Of a stretch of 64,000 nt of DNA, positions 10,906-22,302 are shown one piece after another. The position numbers and the translations under genes were made by a program. Location: the NCBI GenBank assembly GCA_000827205.1, contig KN832566.1:700543-764542 (forward strand), given 5' to 3'. Each line of letters opens with the position of its first letter. The first letter of the stretch is position 1. The notes under the pieces were generated by a model. The model was not told where the DNA came from. It searched no databases and saw nothing but the letters and a program-made list of their open reading frames with translations. Source of the stretch: Plicaturopsis crispa FD-325 SS-3 (taxonomy: Eukaryota; Basidiomycota; Agaricomycetes; Amylocorticiales; Amylocorticiaceae).

Positions 10906-12693
10906 ATGCGGGGGAATGCGCCTTTTCTACGCCTCCCCGAGGATATTTTCTTCATTATATTCACCTTTCTTCCTATCCGTGACATTCTCCTCCTCCGCCT
11001 GGTAAGTCGTCCCGACAGTCCAGCGTACAGTACGAGTTGTTCTGAATGCTGAGCCCTATCCGTCACTGGACAGACAAATAAAAGCCTCTCTGCGCTCACC
11101 TACGACCGTTCAATTTGGTTCAATATAATCCACGCCCGCATCCTTCGCCAGCATATACCACTGCCTCCCATCATTGTCGCATCCGGACCTACGTCAGCTC
11201 TCCCGCACCTCTCCAGTCTCCCTTCGTCCACGCTCGAATACCTCGCGCGACGCGCTCTCAGTCGCCATCACACATGGACCGCATCAAGCCCCGTCGCCTC
11301 GCGCACTGAGGCATTCCATTTCGTCCTTCCACGAAGCTTGCATACAGGCACACGACCTTTCATTCGCGTGGTCGAGCTGAAGTTTCTGCCAGGGTACGCT
11401 GGGCGGTACCTTTTCTCTGTCAGTGCCATCCGGCGGTTCCGCACGGACCCGGAAGCCATATTTGCTTTCCAGTGCTGGGATGTCCACGGGCCGCCTTTGT
11501 GCGTTGCAGAGCGCCGGATAGAAAGGGTGACAAGCTGGGCAGTCAATGCTGTCCCTTTCCCGGGGATCTCTGCGGCGGTTGCGATACAATATCCTGAGTC
11601 AGCGTCGGCCTCTTCATGTTTCCCGTGTTCTTACTCTGTTACTTCTGCACAGCACCGAGTTTTTGGCTATTAACCCATCTCCAGATAGGCCAGTGTATGG
11701 CTTCCATACCCTTTCTGTCTTTCCCGAGCACACACGACGTATACGGGCGCTATCTGGTCGTACCATTGCGTGTGAGGGAGATGGGGAAGATGTGACCGTG
11801 TGGATCTGGGATATCGAGAGGCCTGACAGGGTGCTTGGTTTGCAGAATCCAGATAGGAATCTTCAAGTGAGGCTCTCAATTTTACTTCCTTTGAAGGATC
11901 GCTATAACGCCACGGACTGAAATCTCTTCTGCAGCTCGTAAAACCACAAGCAGTCTATATCACGGCGAACAGTGCCTACGCAATTGTCATCCGGCAATCG
12001 ACGCTTGAGCTGTACCCTCTACGGTCTCTTTATTGCACCACGCGGCCGACGTCGGTGAACCCCTCCGTCGTCCACCCCCTCGCAACGCACACCTGGCGAT
12101 GGCCCATTGACAGTATCGCTCTTGCACCTTACGAAGCCGGAAACGCTCACAGAACGGACGCGTTGCCTAGCACCGACGACCACCCACCGATAAACATGCT
12201 CATCCGCTTCGGATCCGCCTTCCCGTGGCCTGTAAATTTGCTGCACCACTGGATCCTCCAGCCCAATCCCCTCGGCGAACCGCATCCGTCTCCGGACACG
12301 CCAGTTCCATACGCCTTCCCGCCCGTGCAGGGGCCGACGCCTACCTTGGCTGCGCCCGTGCGGCTCTTCGAGGAGAGCCCGATGTGCATCGGGCGCTGGG
12401 GCACTGCGATCTGGGTAGACAGCCATACCGAGGGCGCCGGCCCGGGGGACAGTGGGCAGCGCGCGACGGGGCGTGTGCTCAGTGCCCGGCCCGTCGCGGA
12501 GGAGGAGGTAGCAGATGGGCTAGAGGATGTAGATGCAGAGGACGGCGCGGCGGCGGTAGGCGGGATGTATGCGAGCAGCGTGTATGCGACGAGGCCACGG
12601 CACGAGATCGTTCGTGTTGCTGTGGACGAGGAGGCGGGACGAGTCGCGCTGGGGTATGTTAATGGTGCCATTGAGTTGATGGAGTATGAGTAA
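10906..12693 (+). CDS. F-box domain protein
   Basis: The ATG at 10906 starts an F-box within the first exon: FLRLPEDIFFIIFTFLPIRD, then ILLLRL. The exon ends at 11001 with a GTAAGT donor, and the next begins TNKSLSALTYDRSIWFNII, the usual continuation of fungal F-box proteins. Two more introns (about 11597-11652 and 11865-11935) join PDTEFLAINPSPDRPVYGF and, downstream, LQ to LVKPQAVYITANSAYAIVIR. The C-terminal half (about 350 residues) has the spaced hydrophobic and WDIERPD-type motifs of a beta-propeller-like region and ends GYVNGAIELMEYE. F-box proteins recruit substrates to SCF ubiquitin ligases. The substrate cannot be told from sequence. Agaricomycetes have large expanded F-box families and this fits that type. 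Confidence 0.78.
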
Positions 12694-12911
12694 CCTGCCC
12701 GCACTGGATGTGATTTTCGACCTGCTTACGGCTCTAGATGTGCTTTTATCTATTCGAGTAGCGACATGCTCACTTGAGCATACATATACCCTCTTCATCT
12801 ATTCACCGATCATGTTCGCAGAAGGTTCAAGAGAACCACTAACATTTGCATTGAGATGATAGAAATACAGTTGCATTTTACTTCGATTCGATTGGACATA
12901 CAACGAACGGC

Positions 12912-14279
12912 CTAGGACGCAATAAGGACCTACGAGTATTAGCAAGTCAGTTAAAGCAATGGGGATCCTTGAAAGAATGGCACGTACCGCCGACGGCGTA
13001 AGTCCTAGCTCGCGAAGGGTCTTGGAGAAATCTGACCGAGCAAATTGTTTCCTACGCAACGAACGAACCGTCAGAACACAATGTTCCTAAGATATCGCGA
13101 ACAACAGCAATTTATGTACCTTGGGAAATGTTGTGCGAAGCTAACACTATCGACATCAACAGAGAGCGTCTGGCCCGCAACGAATTCGGCGACCTCTCTC
13201 AGAGCTATAAACACACATGTAAGCGCAATGCACAAGCGATACCATGGAGAAAGAATCTTACGCGCGTCACTGCTCAGCGTAGTCGTCCATGGACCACCGC
13301 CACCACTCGCCATACGTATCTGCAGCCGCGTCTCCTTGAAGTCGCGTCCGGCTACGCCTGTGGACGGTGCTGCATGCGAAGCAGCCGCAGGTGCGGACGT
13401 CGACGCGGCATCGGGGACAGCGCGTCCCTCGCGCAGCGCCTTCTCGCGCGCAGCCTTCTCGGCACGCGCACGCTTGTCTGCTTCGATCTGCGCTTTAATG
13501 GCTGTGCGCGCTTTGGCATCCTCGATTTTCTCTGCGTGAAGACCGTGGTTAGCACGAGCGAGGTTTATCAGTACTACATATGAATATATCACGCACCTCG
13601 CTTCTTCTGCTCAGCCTCTTGCATAGCTTGTTTCAGCTTGAGGTCCTCCTTGATCTGCACCAAATCCTTCCCTGCTTTCCGCCGAATCGCCTCGTTGACC
13701 TTGTTCTCCCGCGCCTCCTCCTCCGCCTTCTTCGCCCGCTTGATTGCCATCTTTTCCCGCAGCTCAGCCAGACGCGCGGCCTTCTCCTCCGGCGTCAAAG
13801 GCTTGATCTCTTCCGTGGACTCAGCAAAGTTAGTGTGCCCGGACTTCGAGGCGTGGAAGTTGGCGAGCTCGGCGTTGCGGAACGATTTGTTGCACTCTTG
13901 GCAGATGAGGCTCTGAGACGCGGTCAGCGCAAGTCGCTCGCGAGGAGAATGAGCATCATCGTACCTTAGCTTGTGGATCGCCTCCACCACTCAGGGCTGC
14001 TGCCTCGGCCTGCTCATCGCCGTCCTCGTCCACGTCCATGTCGTTACTCGCACTTGGTGCGGGTGGCGCGCTCAGGTCCGGCACCGGCTTGCCTTCGTTC
14101 TCGAGGATATGGTCCATGGCGGGCTGCAAACCGCGGTTGTTTGTCGCCTTCAGCGCCCCTACATAGATGGAGAAGAACATTCAGCGCCAGTGTTTCGAGT
14201 GGTGCACATGGAAATGGGACAGACAGGCGACGCGTGCGGGGTCAAAGCCCATGCCGAGGAGGGTGTCTTTGTCGCTCAT
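12912..14279 (-). CDS. UBA-C2H2-UBX domain protein (UBXN1/SAKS1-like)
   Basis: The start ATG at 14277-14279 gives MSDKDTLLGMGFDPARVAWA, a UBA domain (LLGMGF motif) continuing as NNRGLQPAMDHILENEGKPV after an intron. An acidic linker leads to a C2H2 finger (LICQECNKSFRNAELANFH, then KSGHTNF). A long charged coiled coil follows (EKAARLAELREKMAIKRAKK, later EADKRARAEKAAREKALREG). The C-terminal UBX fold is split by introns: FKETRLQIRMASGG, LREVAEFVAGQTL, SVSFAQHFPR, KQFARSDFSKTLRELGLTPS and VLIAS, then stop at 12912-12914. Proteins of this order bind ubiquitin by UBA and the Cdc48/p97 ATPase by UBX, linking ubiquitinated clients to Cdc48. It is convergent with the F-box gene (218 bp apart). Confidence 0.85.
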
Positions 14280-15208
14280 CTTAGCGATCGAGGATACTTG
14301 AGGATATGTAGGGCTTTAGTTTCTTTCAGAGCCGTGTGTTGTCGAGAAAGTGAGCTGCAGCTGGACGTTTCAAGGAAATTGAACAAGGGTAGTACTTATG
14401 GTGAAGAAAGAGACTCGGGCCACACTTGGCCGCGGCGGTGGCGTACGTCACCTCTCCCCTTTACCACGACGTCCGTGGCACTCGCACAGTACTGCTCTCG
14501 ACGACGCTCGTCCGCTTTCCTATGCAACTGAAGCGGCGAAGAGCACAATAAGAAGTTGGGATGGTACGAATATATGTTACAAATCACTAGTACTGGGCTA
14601 TGATGTTTAAGCACGTATCTCCCTTCTCGAGCTCTCTCAAAAGAGTGGGCTCGCTGTCACTTGCTGCTTCCGTCAGAGTTACCCTAAAAATGTTAGGCCA
14701 TGACCTCTCCGTCGCACCAATGACATCCAGTCGAATCTGACGTTGACATCCAGAGAGCACTGACTTATGCGGCGGGCGCAATGGTTATCTCTTGTGCTTA
14801 AAGACAATTTTGTTATTCTTCAACAACTCCACAGTGCAGCATCCGTAGCGGAAGAAGGAGTCAGGAAGATCAACCACAGGGACAATGGACTAGGTCAAGG
14901 ACAGATTCAGAACGACTTCTTCCCGAGGCTTTACTTAGTAGAAGTCAGTCCGCCCTGAAAATTTAAGTGACACGAAAATTTCCACACATCTCCATTCCAA
15001 AAATCAAAAGCGTCTATACACCGGTGTAGGGAATATTGGCACACTGGTCTATCCTACAAAGTGTTCGTCGGACTCGGAGACTCGGATCGTCCCAATTAAG
15101 CGAAAGCGTTGAGTAGCGCAGAAGCTCCCAAATGCGGAAGTGTTATGTATATGCTCAATCTCAGTGGCCTTTGTCCTCATCTCCACCATTAAAGAACGAC
15201 TTTCATCT
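14280..15208. other. Intergenic stretch, promoter side of the UBX gene
   Basis: About 930 bp between the UBX start codon and the tRNA gene. I see no conserved protein, RNA fold or repeat in it. Confidence 0.45.
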
Positions 15209-15309
15209 GCCCCATGGCTAAGTTGGTCAAAGCGTCCGACTGTTACAGCATTGGTTGCCTCGGCACCTACTGGCATCGGAAGGTCCTGAGTTCGAGCCTC
15301 AGTGGGGCA
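15209..15309 (+). tRNA. tRNA-Asn (anticodon GUU) with a 29-nt intron
   Basis: The acceptor stem GCCCCAT pairs with GTGGGGC (15302-15308) with discriminator A. The D arm is GGCTAAGTTGGTCAAAGC. The anticodon stem TCCGA pairs with TCGGA (15276-15280). The T arm CTGAG-TTCGAGC-CTCAG is perfect. The anticodon loop is CU-GUU-A...A with GTT at 15242-15244. The intron occupies 15246-15274, just after base 37, the standard place for nuclear tRNA introns. A run of six T follows at 15311-15316 as a Pol III terminator. Confidence 0.93.
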
Positions 15310-15310
15310 G

Positions 15311-15316
15311 TTTTTT
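15311..15316 (+). terminator. Pol III oligo-T terminator of tRNA-Asn
   Basis: Six consecutive T start two bases after the discriminator base of the tRNA, the usual RNA polymerase III stop signal. Confidence 0.8.
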
Positions 15317-15862
15317 GGCGTTTGTGCGAGTTTTATTGCGAGTCCGCCCCAAAACTCAGCGTTCAACGTCCAGGACTTGCAAAAACAATGGACGAAGTGA
15401 TCTAGAGGACATTTTTTGTGTACCTTAGGGGGTGCCCAAGGTTGACCTTGGTTAGATTAAGATCTTGGTGCAGTCTCTTTGAAAATCGGTCGAGTGCACT
15501 AGTCGGGTACTAAGTCTAAGGGTATCCATCACATTGCATTCAGAGCACCCTGATGGCACCCCCTTCGGAGTCGCAAGTACATTCCATAACGCGTACACAT
15601 TCCAAGTACAAAGGCGTACCTGCGTCGCGTCGCGCAGCGTGAGCGCGTGAGCTTTGCAGGCGCGCTCGTGCGCACTCCGGAGACCGGGCTCTTGAGTTGC
15701 CGGGATTCGGCCTGGCTCGGCGTTGGCGAGAACTCTGACGTCGGCATCGGTGAGGTCCTCTTCTGTCAAATATGGTTGTCCCAAGCTCGTCTTCAGAACT
15801 GCAAAGCACGCACTCATCTCGCTTTTCTTGCCAACCACATCCAATCGTCTAAGCCAACTGCA
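15317..15862. other. Spacer between tRNA-Asn and the Fmp52-like gene
   Basis: About 550 bp with no recognised gene. The minus strand has short open frames, but they lack protein-like features. Confidence 0.4.
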
Positions 15863-16751
15863 ATGCCATCCGCCCTCGTTCTTGGCGCGACAGGTCAAAC
15901 TGGCCAGCACGTCCTCGCGACGCTCCTGAGTTCCAAGCACTTCACGCGGGTCGGAGAGTACGGGAGACGGCTCACCGCGCTGGATGGGATTGCAACTGGA
16001 AAGGAAAAGCTCGAGCAGAAGACGATCGATTTTGAGAAGCTTGAGGAGAGCGGGCTGAAGGACGGGAAATGGGACGTGGTGTTTGTCACGTATGCCATTT
16101 CGTTAAAGCGTTCGGATTGAGGGGACTTACACTTCTTCATAGACTGGGCACGACGAAGAAAAACGCTGGAAGTGCAGAGGCGTTCGAGAAGATCGACAGG
16201 GAGTATGTGATCAACGCCGCACGCGCTGCGAAAGCTGAAGGCACGGACCAACGCATTGTCTATGTCTCGGTGCGTTCTTCATGAAGTTCTCTTGTTATTC
16301 ATCTCTAACAACGGCGTCAAACAGGTCGCGAGTGCGGACCCCAAGTCGTCCTTCCTGTACACCAAGAGCAAAGGCCTGACTGAACAAGGGCTCGCTGCAC
16401 TCGGGTACAAGGACACTATCATATTCCGTCCTGGCCTCCTTGCAGGCACGCAGCGGTCAGAGTCCAGGATCGGGGAAACAGTCTTTGGGTACGTCCTCCA
16501 CTTTCTGTTTTGGCACTGTTCCCTACTTGATGCTATGCCGTCTGTACAGGTATGTAACCGGCGCACTATCGCGTATCAGTTCCTCGCTCGAGATAAATGT
16601 CGCGACTCTTGGCAAAGCCATGGTCACTGCGGGCCGCCTCGGCTCTGACGGTCTCCCCCCTTCAATCGGTGCGAAGGAGGCGTGGGGTGGGCATGGGTTC
16701 ACGGCTATCAGCAATTCGGGGGCATTGAAACTGGCAAAGGTGGAGGAGTGA
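15863..16751 (+). CDS. FMP52: Fmp52-like NAD(P)-binding protein, copy A
   Basis: The ATG at 15863 gives MPSALVLGATGQTGQHVLAT, whose GATGQTG is the glycine-rich dinucleotide-binding loop of a Rossmann fold. Next come VGEYGRRLT, then WDVVFVT joined by an intron at 16089-16141 to LGTTKKNAGSAEAFEKIDRE. Two more introns lead to VASADPKSSFLYTKSKGLTE, with the YTKSK catalytic-type Tyr-xxx-Lys, and then DTIIFRPGLLAG and YVTGALSRIS. It ends LKLAKVEE at TGA 16749-16751. Yeast Fmp52 is found at mitochondria and ER, and human TIP30/HTATIP2 is a relative; the substrate is unknown. An inverted paralogue lies at 26404-27380 with matching intron positions, so the two arose by DNA-level duplication. Confidence 0.85.
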
Positions 16752-17197
16752 GGATTGTGATTCCTAATATGCTACGCTCGCCCATGCACATTGGGTTGTA
16801 ATATGTCTACTCTTGTACTCGCATCTCCTGCTGGGGCTCTAGATTTCTATCGCGGGCGTACTATGTCAAGAACCAGCATGAACTTTCCCGGGGGCGTGGA
16901 AACGCACTCAGCCAAAATAAATCCCCTTGCTTCGCCAACGTCGCCCAACCTCTTGCTATCAGCGACGATTATAGCTAGGACCTACGCCGCAGTACACCAC
17001 GGGACTGCTTTGTACGAAGGCATACTTATATGCGACGATACCGTACGCAAGTCCTTCGTTTACTATTACGGGCGTCAATCATCCTACCAGGCGGCCAGGC
17101 CACCATCATGGCATGGCAACCCCCCACGCAACATCTCATCTGAGGCGTCTTACCGGGTCTGCCATCTGCGCCTCGACGTCGTATCTGGACCGTTCGC
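16752..17197. other. Spacer between copy A and the membrane protein gene
   Basis: About 450 bp holding the 3' flank of the Fmp52-like gene and the promoter of the next gene. No other feature seen. Confidence 0.4.
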
Positions 17198-18236
17198 ATG
17201 CCCAACGTATCATTGTTGGCACTACTTCAACTTGCAATCCCGCGAGCGGCAGCGCACACTACTCCAATCGGGCGGTCGAGAGCACGGGCAGCCAATGCGG
17301 CGCAGAACGTTACCATCGAGAACGACTCGTCTGCCATCACCTACACACCCCCAGCGTGCGATGCGTCGACGCAGTGCGGTAACAGCACAGGCGGATGGTG
17401 CGTCGAGTTCACACTCCAGGCAGACGCTTCCGCGACTGTGTACTGATGAATGATTGCGAACCTGCTCCGTCTGACGACCACTGCACACACATCGCCTATG
17501 TATTGCACAGGCGGATACAGCTCCTCCCGGGCACGCCAGCCAATACGACCACCTCGACGGACGGCCCGGACCCACAATCGGGCGGCATCATCCCGCAGAT
17601 GTTCCTCACCTTTAAAGGTCCGTCCGCTCACACCCCCCGCGCGCAGCCTTCCCGCACCGACTCATCCGGCCGCACAGCGTCCGCCGTGTACGTGCATGTC
17701 ACGCCGGACTCCAACGCGACGGTGAACATGACGCTCACCTCCGTACCCGCGGACGTCGTGCGCAGCAGCGCCGTGGATACGTCCGCGGTCGGGGGCACCG
17801 TCGCGGCGGTCGGCCTCGACGAGGCGCAGACGACGACCCTGGTCTTGACGCTCGCGTCACCGAGCGGTGCGGTCCTTGGCATCGACAGCATTTCCCTCAC
17901 TGTCAGGTGCGCAGATGGCTGGGGTACCTGCATCAGATGCTGCTGCACAACTGACCGCTATAAATGTGCAGCGCGCCGGAAGCGTCAGGGTCTTTCCTCC
18001 CGTCCGCGACGCTCCCACCATCTAGTGCCCTGCCTACGATCGCGGTGCCCACGGCCTCCCCAGCCGGTGCTGCATCAGATCATGCTACAGCAGAAGGGCT
18101 GGGAATAGGGATTGGGCTGGGTGTGCCCCTCGTATTGGCTGGCCTAGCTGTGACCTTTCTCTTCTGGAGGCGATGGAAACGGCGGCGGAAAGAGCGACAG
18201 GTAGGTCAGGAAGCGGAGATGGTTTGGTTTAATTAA
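17198..18236 (+). CDS. Secreted-type single-pass membrane protein, Ser/Thr-rich
   Basis: The ATG at 17198 begins a short signal peptide (MPNVSLLALLQLAIPRAAAH). The extracellular part has NVTIENDSSAITYTPPACD and, after an intron near 17443-17512, IIPQMFLTFKG, a Ser/Thr-rich stretch, SAVYVHVTPDSNATVNMTLT and LDEAQTTTLVLTLASPSGAV. A further intron (near 17906-17971) joins this to a Ser/Pro stalk, one transmembrane helix (LGIGIGLGVPLVLAGLAVTF) and a basic tail (WRRWKRRRKERQ), ending EMVWFN. This is the common Agaricomycete layout of a beta-sandwich ectodomain, stalk, helix and short tail, with no known function. The reading frame through the first intron is uncertain. Confidence 0.6.
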
Positions 18237-18741
18237 GGGCCTTGAGCGTACTGGTTGTATCATATTTATCAAAGGTATTTAACATCGCTATAATGGCTAC
18301 TGCGCACGGAAAGATACAGGCTTGTATGAAGCTGTTGCTTGAAAACGTGGAGACTTGAAGTTTGAAGGACGGAGGCGCATCGGAACGCGGGACTTGCTCC
18401 TTGCCTCCTTCCACGACAAGCTCGCGATATCTCTGGCCCTCGGCATAGACATAGAGGATACGTGGCTAGAATATTCACACCGCCAGGCATTTTGCACTCT
18501 GGGCGCTTCAAAATGTAGACCATATCAGTGCAGCAGCTGTTTAAAATGAAACGCAAGCTCCAGCCAGGTACGTTCATTTACGTCGAGCCGATCTCCCTCA
18601 GTGTCCATGCTCTCTCCATAATGAAACTGTACGTACGCGATAAGGCGTTTGCCGTCTCCACTGTCCAAACACACCGTCCACGCGAGACCAGAGCACTTCC
18701 CAAACGAGCAAAAGCGGTGAAACTCGGCGCCCATTGTTCTC
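18237..18741. other. Unassigned stretch left of the duplicated gap flank
   Basis: No gene recognised. The minus strand has several open frames of 60-100 codons, but none has a domain, a convincing start or plausible splicing. Confidence 0.4.
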
Positions 18742-19193
18742 GGCAGAGGCCACCGAGGCACACGATGGCCGTCGATTTGCCCTCTTCAGCCTCTGGCTAT
18801 TGTTGTTGACGGCGCGCAAACGGCGAGCATGTTCCATACTGACTTTCGAGACGGACGAAGGGACTCAACGGAGTACAAGGATGCCCACGCACGGCGTACA
18901 ATGAACGGGCGAGTGGCTGCCAGTGGACCCACAATCGCCGCGTGTATTTGGATCAAGTTTGTACACCGGTCTCTGTAAACAACCACGACTTTTCTTTACT
19001 ATCGTTGTTCCCTTTCTCGGACGCTACCAGATCTCGGACACTTGCAAATTTCTCCATCGTTTTTTGACCTTTCTCCGTAGTCTAAAATGCACACTGTGCT
19101 ATGGAATGTAGGCTATCAGAATATCTGGTTTTCAGAGAAGAACAACAGATAACCGTTGTACAATAAATGGACTACTGGGCCAATCTTTGCTGG
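18742..19193. repeat. 452-bp direct repeat, copy 1 (left flank of the assembly gap)
   Basis: By eye this is identical, base for base, to 19455-19906. It ends exactly where the run of N begins. Such a layout is expected when two contig ends overlap but were not merged, so copy 1 is probably the same locus as copy 2. Confidence 0.9.
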
Positions 19194-19454
19194 NNNNNNN
19201 NNNNNNNNNNNNNNNNNNNNNNNNNNNNNNNNNNNNNNNNNNNNNNNNNNNNNNNNNNNNNNNNNNNNNNNNNNNNNNNNNNNNNNNNNNNNNNNNNNNN
19301 NNNNNNNNNNNNNNNNNNNNNNNNNNNNNNNNNNNNNNNNNNNNNNNNNNNNNNNNNNNNNNNNNNNNNNNNNNNNNNNNNNNNNNNNNNNNNNNNNNNN
19401 NNNNNNNNNNNNNNNNNNNNNNNNNNNNNNNNNNNNNNNNNNNNNNNNNNNNNN
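19194..19454. other. Assembly gap (261 N)
   Basis: A run of undetermined bases. Its flanks are the two copies of the 452-bp direct repeat, so the gap may contain no real sequence at all. Confidence 0.98.
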
Positions 19455-19906
19455 GGCAGAGGCCACCGAGGCACACGATGGCCGTCGATTTGCCCTCTTC
19501 AGCCTCTGGCTATTGTTGTTGACGGCGCGCAAACGGCGAGCATGTTCCATACTGACTTTCGAGACGGACGAAGGGACTCAACGGAGTACAAGGATGCCCA
19601 CGCACGGCGTACAATGAACGGGCGAGTGGCTGCCAGTGGACCCACAATCGCCGCGTGTATTTGGATCAAGTTTGTACACCGGTCTCTGTAAACAACCACG
19701 ACTTTTCTTTACTATCGTTGTTCCCTTTCTCGGACGCTACCAGATCTCGGACACTTGCAAATTTCTCCATCGTTTTTTGACCTTTCTCCGTAGTCTAAAA
19801 TGCACACTGTGCTATGGAATGTAGGCTATCAGAATATCTGGTTTTCAGAGAAGAACAACAGATAACCGTTGTACAATAAATGGACTACTGGGCCAATCTT
19901 TGCTGG
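19455..19906. repeat. 452-bp direct repeat, copy 2 (right flank of the assembly gap)
   Basis: Identical to 18742-19193, starting at the first base after the gap. The offset between copies is 713 bp. The repeat encodes nothing I recognise. Confidence 0.9.
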
Positions 19907-20964
19907 CTTCGGCATGTATGGGGCCTCGCGCATGTATCTGACATGCGACAGGCGAAACTCGCGTGCGAGGAGCGTTATCGGGTTCGTGCAGACGACGTCG
20001 CAAAAGGTTGGGAAGAAAGCTGCCCAACGACGCGTGAAAACGGGCTCTCTTCGAGGAGGAGGAAGCTGACCTTGTACCAGCAATCACTCTAGGTCCAAAT
20101 TTCCCTCTCCAAACTGCACACATATGCCTTAATGAGACGGGTCATATCCCAGAAAAACTCGCATATATGAATGGGCACCTCTAGCGTGCTGCCAATGCGA
20201 TTCGAGGATGAGAGCCGGCTATTCCGACAGCGGCGACGAGACGCATTGAGCCGCAAGCTATGTTCGACGAGCCGGCTCCTTTTCGAGTTTGCCATTTACA
20301 ATGAGCGTTCTTATTGGACTCTACAGCAGTTTCAGCACCAGATGTCGAGTGGGATGGGGAGGAGGAGGAACTCGGACGCCTGCCATGGGTCGTGAGAAAC
20401 TGTCCGAGATCCCGTTCCAGTGTAACGAAAAAAGCCGACATTTTGACCCCTACCTTCGCTCTTCGAGGAGGGCACAAATGTCTTAGTAATTTGGTATGCA
20501 GATGAGCAAGACCTTGTACAGCTCAGATATAAAAAAAGAAAGACAAAAAACCAGAAGAAAGTTGTGCTTTTTGCGAAACAGTGAGTTGTGTCCGAGATCC
20601 GGCACAATGATAGTATATCCGTTCGCGTCCACTTTGCTATTGTCCACTATGCGACCAGCCACCCATTATCCCCCAGAACCTTTTGTCCACCAGAGCCTTC
20701 AAATACTCTAGGTGAGTGCCCAGGATGCTGCACAGACTTCGTTGACCGTCGTTCGTCCATCGCATTCACATTGCTATCCATCGTCGCTGCTTTCCTCGCT
20801 TTCTTGAACATTAACTGACTTGTCGTGTTCGCTCTTCGTCCTTACCGCATCCCACGACACTTAATCGATCATTTTTAACGCCCAACTAATCCCCCACATC
20901 GTGCGTACTTTTTGTTTTCCATATCTCACGAGCGATGCAGCTTACGGTGCACTGTAGATCTATC
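19907..20964. other. Unassigned stretch right of the gap
   Basis: About 1 kb up to the next start codon. No domain or RNA found. The last 200 bp are pyrimidine-rich, as in basidiomycete promoters and 5' UTRs. Confidence 0.4.
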
Positions 20965-22302
20965 ATGTCTGACGCAGCCACGCAGCCACCTGCCTACGCG
21001 TTCCTTGCCCACCCACCTCCCGCTCCTGCGCCCAAGTCCAAGCGCCCTCAGCGCAAGCCAGCGCCCATCCACCCGCCCCCTGCTACTCCGCGCTTCTCCG
21101 TGCGTCTGTCGCCCAGCCCGTGGTCTACCATCGCCTCCTGGGCATCCTCCGTCCAGCCCGGCTCCCCGGCACCCGCTAGCGCATCCCCAGGGCCCCGCCG
21201 TCGCGGTTCCTTCTCTCGTCGTCCATCGATCACATCTCCCTACCCTCGTCGTCGACCCTCCGTGTCCGTGTCCGTCTCCGGCGCATCCCCGACCTCGTTC
21301 AGCATCATCCGCACACCCTCGCTTGCGGACTTCAAAGCCGATCTCACCGCTCACGGCTACGCGCCCGTATTCGTCCATCTCCCCAATACGCCGTCTACAC
21401 CCTCTGTGTACCGCCCCCAGCCGCGCACGCCACCCCCGTCTCAGCAGGCGAAGAAGACGCGCACGCTCCGGACATTCAGGTCCCTTGGCATGCTCCGCCG
21501 CGCCCGCGTCCCCAACTCTCCTACCAAACCGCATTCGCCTACGAAGAAGCGCACAGAGATGAAGAAATCGAAGGCCGCGAACAAGAAGACCCTCTACCCC
21601 CCGCCTCTTGCCAACGAGCTCGCCCTCATGCAGTTCTCCGGGGGCGGAACAATGTCCCAGCACGCTCAGGCTCTGCAGGCTGCCCAGGACACCGCAGGCG
21701 TTGGCTGCGCGTACAAAGACGCGCAGGGCACTCTATGGTGGGACGCAGACGAGGCGCTCGAGTACAAGCACCTCCTCGAGTCTCCCTCGCACAAGGAGAA
21801 CGGCTGGGTGCAGTTCGTCGGCCCCGACGGCGAGGAGCGCCGCGAGAGCGTCTCGACGCAGAACCTGGACCCCATGTCCTCGCAGGACTCCGACCTTGAC
21901 CCCGCGCGCGCCGTACAGCCCGCGGATGACCTCACCGCTGCGCGTCCCCCGCTCCTCGCCATAGCCCCGCGCCGCCGCCGCTCGCCCGGGTACATGACCG
22001 TCGACGCGGCCGCGCTCACGGGCCTCGCGGGCAACAACAGGAAGACACGCCGCCGCCCGGCACCGCTGGCGCTCCACCCACAGCCGCAGCAGGCGTGCAC
22101 GGCGAGCTCGCCAGGCGACGCGCGCCGTGCGTTTTTGGACGCGAGCTTCGCGCCTGCCCCTGCCCCTGCGAAGGTTGTGGAGATGCCGGTCGCGTCGCCC
22201 AGGCAGGAAGTTCCGCCTCCGTCGGCTGCGTTTGGGATGCGCCGCGCTGTGCGGAAGGCCTCGCGCATGCAGCTCTTCGGTTTCATGACGCGTGGCGAGT
22301 GA
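20965..22302 (+). CDS. Pro/Ser-rich hypothetical protein (conserved type in Agaricomycetes)
   Basis: A single long exon. The ATG at 20965 (MSDAATQPPAYAFLAHPP) is preferred over an in-frame ATG ten codons upstream because it lies closer to the conserved-looking start; either is possible. The protein is about 445 residues, mostly disordered, rich in Pro, Ser and Arg. A more ordered segment in the middle reads YPPPLANELALMQFSGGG and then YKDAQGTLWWDADEALEYKH, a pattern I have seen in unnamed Agaricomycete proteins. The many basic and SP/TP sites suggest phosphorylation, but no catalytic or binding domain is visible. It ends at TGA 22300-22302. Confidence 0.7.
   Translation: MSDAATQPPAYAFLAHPPPAPAPKSKRPQRKPAPIHPPPATPRFSVRLSPSPWSTIASWASSVQPGSPAPASASPGPRRRGSFSRRPSITSPYPRRRPSVSVSVSGASPTSFSIIRTPSLADFKADLTAHGYAPVFVHLPNTPSTPSVYRPQPRTPPPSQQAKKTRTLRTFRSLGMLRRARVPNSPTKPHSPTKKRTEMKKSKAANKKTLYPPPLANELALMQFSGGGTMSQHAQALQAAQDTAGVGCAYKDAQGTLWWDADEALEYKHLLESPSHKENGWVQFVGPDGEERRESVSTQNLDPMSSQDSDLDPARAVQPADDLTAARPPLLAIAPRRRRSPGYMTVDAAALTGLAGNNRKTRRRPAPLALHPQPQQACTASSPGDARRAFLDASFAPAPAPAKVVEMPVASPRQEVPPPSAAFGMRRAVRKASRMQLFGFMTRGE

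Noticed and set aside
19156-19691. Open frames that cross the run of N
   Set aside because: They exist only because N codons contain no stop; no protein can be inferred.
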